Shown: positions 63,879-64,000 of the stretch, one piece after another
How positions within the stretch are numbered: the stretch's first letter is position 1
Layout of the letters: each line of letters starts with the position of its first letter
Assembly: GCF_039522935.1 (NCBI RefSeq)
Contig: NZ_BAAAEI010000020.1
Location: forward strand, 62,001-126,000
Length of the DNA stretch: 64,000 nucleotides
DNA from: Bowmanella denitrificans
GTDB taxonomy: Bacteria; Pseudomonadota; Gammaproteobacteria; Enterobacterales; Alteromonadaceae
Direction: 5' to 3'
Translations under genes and position numbers: made by a program
Notes under the pieces: generated by a model
Databases searched by the model: none
The model's input: only the letters and a program-made list of their open reading frames with translations
What the model was told of the DNA's origin: nothing

Positions 63879-64000
63879 CTATTGCGCGTCCGGCTGATTC
63901 TCAGGCAGCGCGCTGGCAAACTCAGGTAACTTATTGCAGTTTTCCTGAATGCGCTGTATCAGTGGGAACTGGCTCATGTCCACACCAAAGCGTTGCGCGT
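63879..64000 (-). CDS. maiA: Maleylacetoacetate isomerase, C-terminal end
   Basis: About 40 residues at the right edge on the minus strand: QRFGVDMSQFPLIQRI, then LPEFASALPENQPDAQ and a TAG at 63879-63881. This ending is characteristic of zeta-class GST maleylacetoacetate isomerase of tyrosine/phenylalanine breakdown. The rest lies outside the window. Confidence 0.8.
   Translation of the reverse strand, partial: AQRFGVDMSQFPLIQRIQENCNKLPEFASALPENQPDAQ

Overview
The window is 64 kb of chromosome from a Gram-negative gammaproteobacterium. Gene content and order point to the Alteromonadales (Alteromonas/Bowmanella/Lacimicrobium-like). The supporting features are a sodium-type flagellar motor protein MotY next to rnt, a six-gene Rnf complex followed by nth, a fadR/nhaB/dsbB block, the order apt-dnaX-ybaB-recR-htpG-adk, a TonB2-type energy-transduction operon with TtpC, and a large TonB-dependent receptor. 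This placement is inference from gene content; no 16S rRNA lies in the window.

Layout. 1-6.3 kb: an incomplete periplasmic binding protein, queE/queC (queuosine precursor), a LysR regulator, and a uvrB-MATE pair with overlapping stop and start. 6.35-7.17 kb: a gene-free stretch with a cluster of DnaA-box-like sites and a rhomboid gene remnant, then two identical tRNA-Asn genes behind a near-consensus promoter. 7.5-14.1 kb: rsxA/rnfABCDGE and nth. 14.1-18.2 kb: gloA, glpQ, motY, rnt and a tandem universal stress protein. 18.2-21.1 kb: an iron/oxidative stress group (2-Cys peroxiredoxin, bfd, bfr, grxD, sodB). 21.1-24.7 kb: fadR/nhaB/dsbB and a small charged protein.

24.8-33 kb: a 269-bp MITE-like palindromic element, then a complete histidine operon (leader peptide with five His codons, attenuator, hisGDCBHAF-I). 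The operon is interrupted between hisF and hisI by a four-helix-bundle protein gene flanked by 7-bp repeats. 33-39 kb: cytochrome b561/YceI, a 2OG-Fe(II) oxygenase, an acyltransferase, a DUF924 protein, an Hsp20, an alpha/beta hydrolase and adk. 39.3-45.3 kb: htpG, recR, ybaB, dnaX and apt. 45.3-47.7 kb: an HvfA/B/C-type RiPP operon whose precursor carries fourteen EGKC motifs. 47.8-52.8 kb: a TonB2 system (DUF3450, TtpC, ExbB, ExbD, TonB, TPR). 53-59.8 kb: a TonB-dependent receptor and a tight three-gene set (TPR-2OG oxygenase, methyltransferase-like protein, Asp/Asn hydroxylase-like protein). 60-64 kb: tryptophan 2,3-dioxygenase, a ComFB protein, the 4.5S SRP RNA, a REP-like repeat, a leucine-type dehydrogenase, an Lrp regulator and the end of maiA.

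The most unusual content is: the HvfABC-type thioamide/oxazolone RiPP operon with its repeat-rich precursor and hairpin between precursor and enzymes; the heptamer-flanked four-helix-bundle insertion inside the his operon with a second solo heptamer array 2 kb away; the MITE-like element next to the his leader; the DnaA-box cluster beside tRNA-Asn; a dnaX A9 slippage site with stops in both shifted frames; a heme-type bacterioferritin lacking half of its ferroxidase ligands; and the receptor-linked oxygenase/methyltransferase operon.
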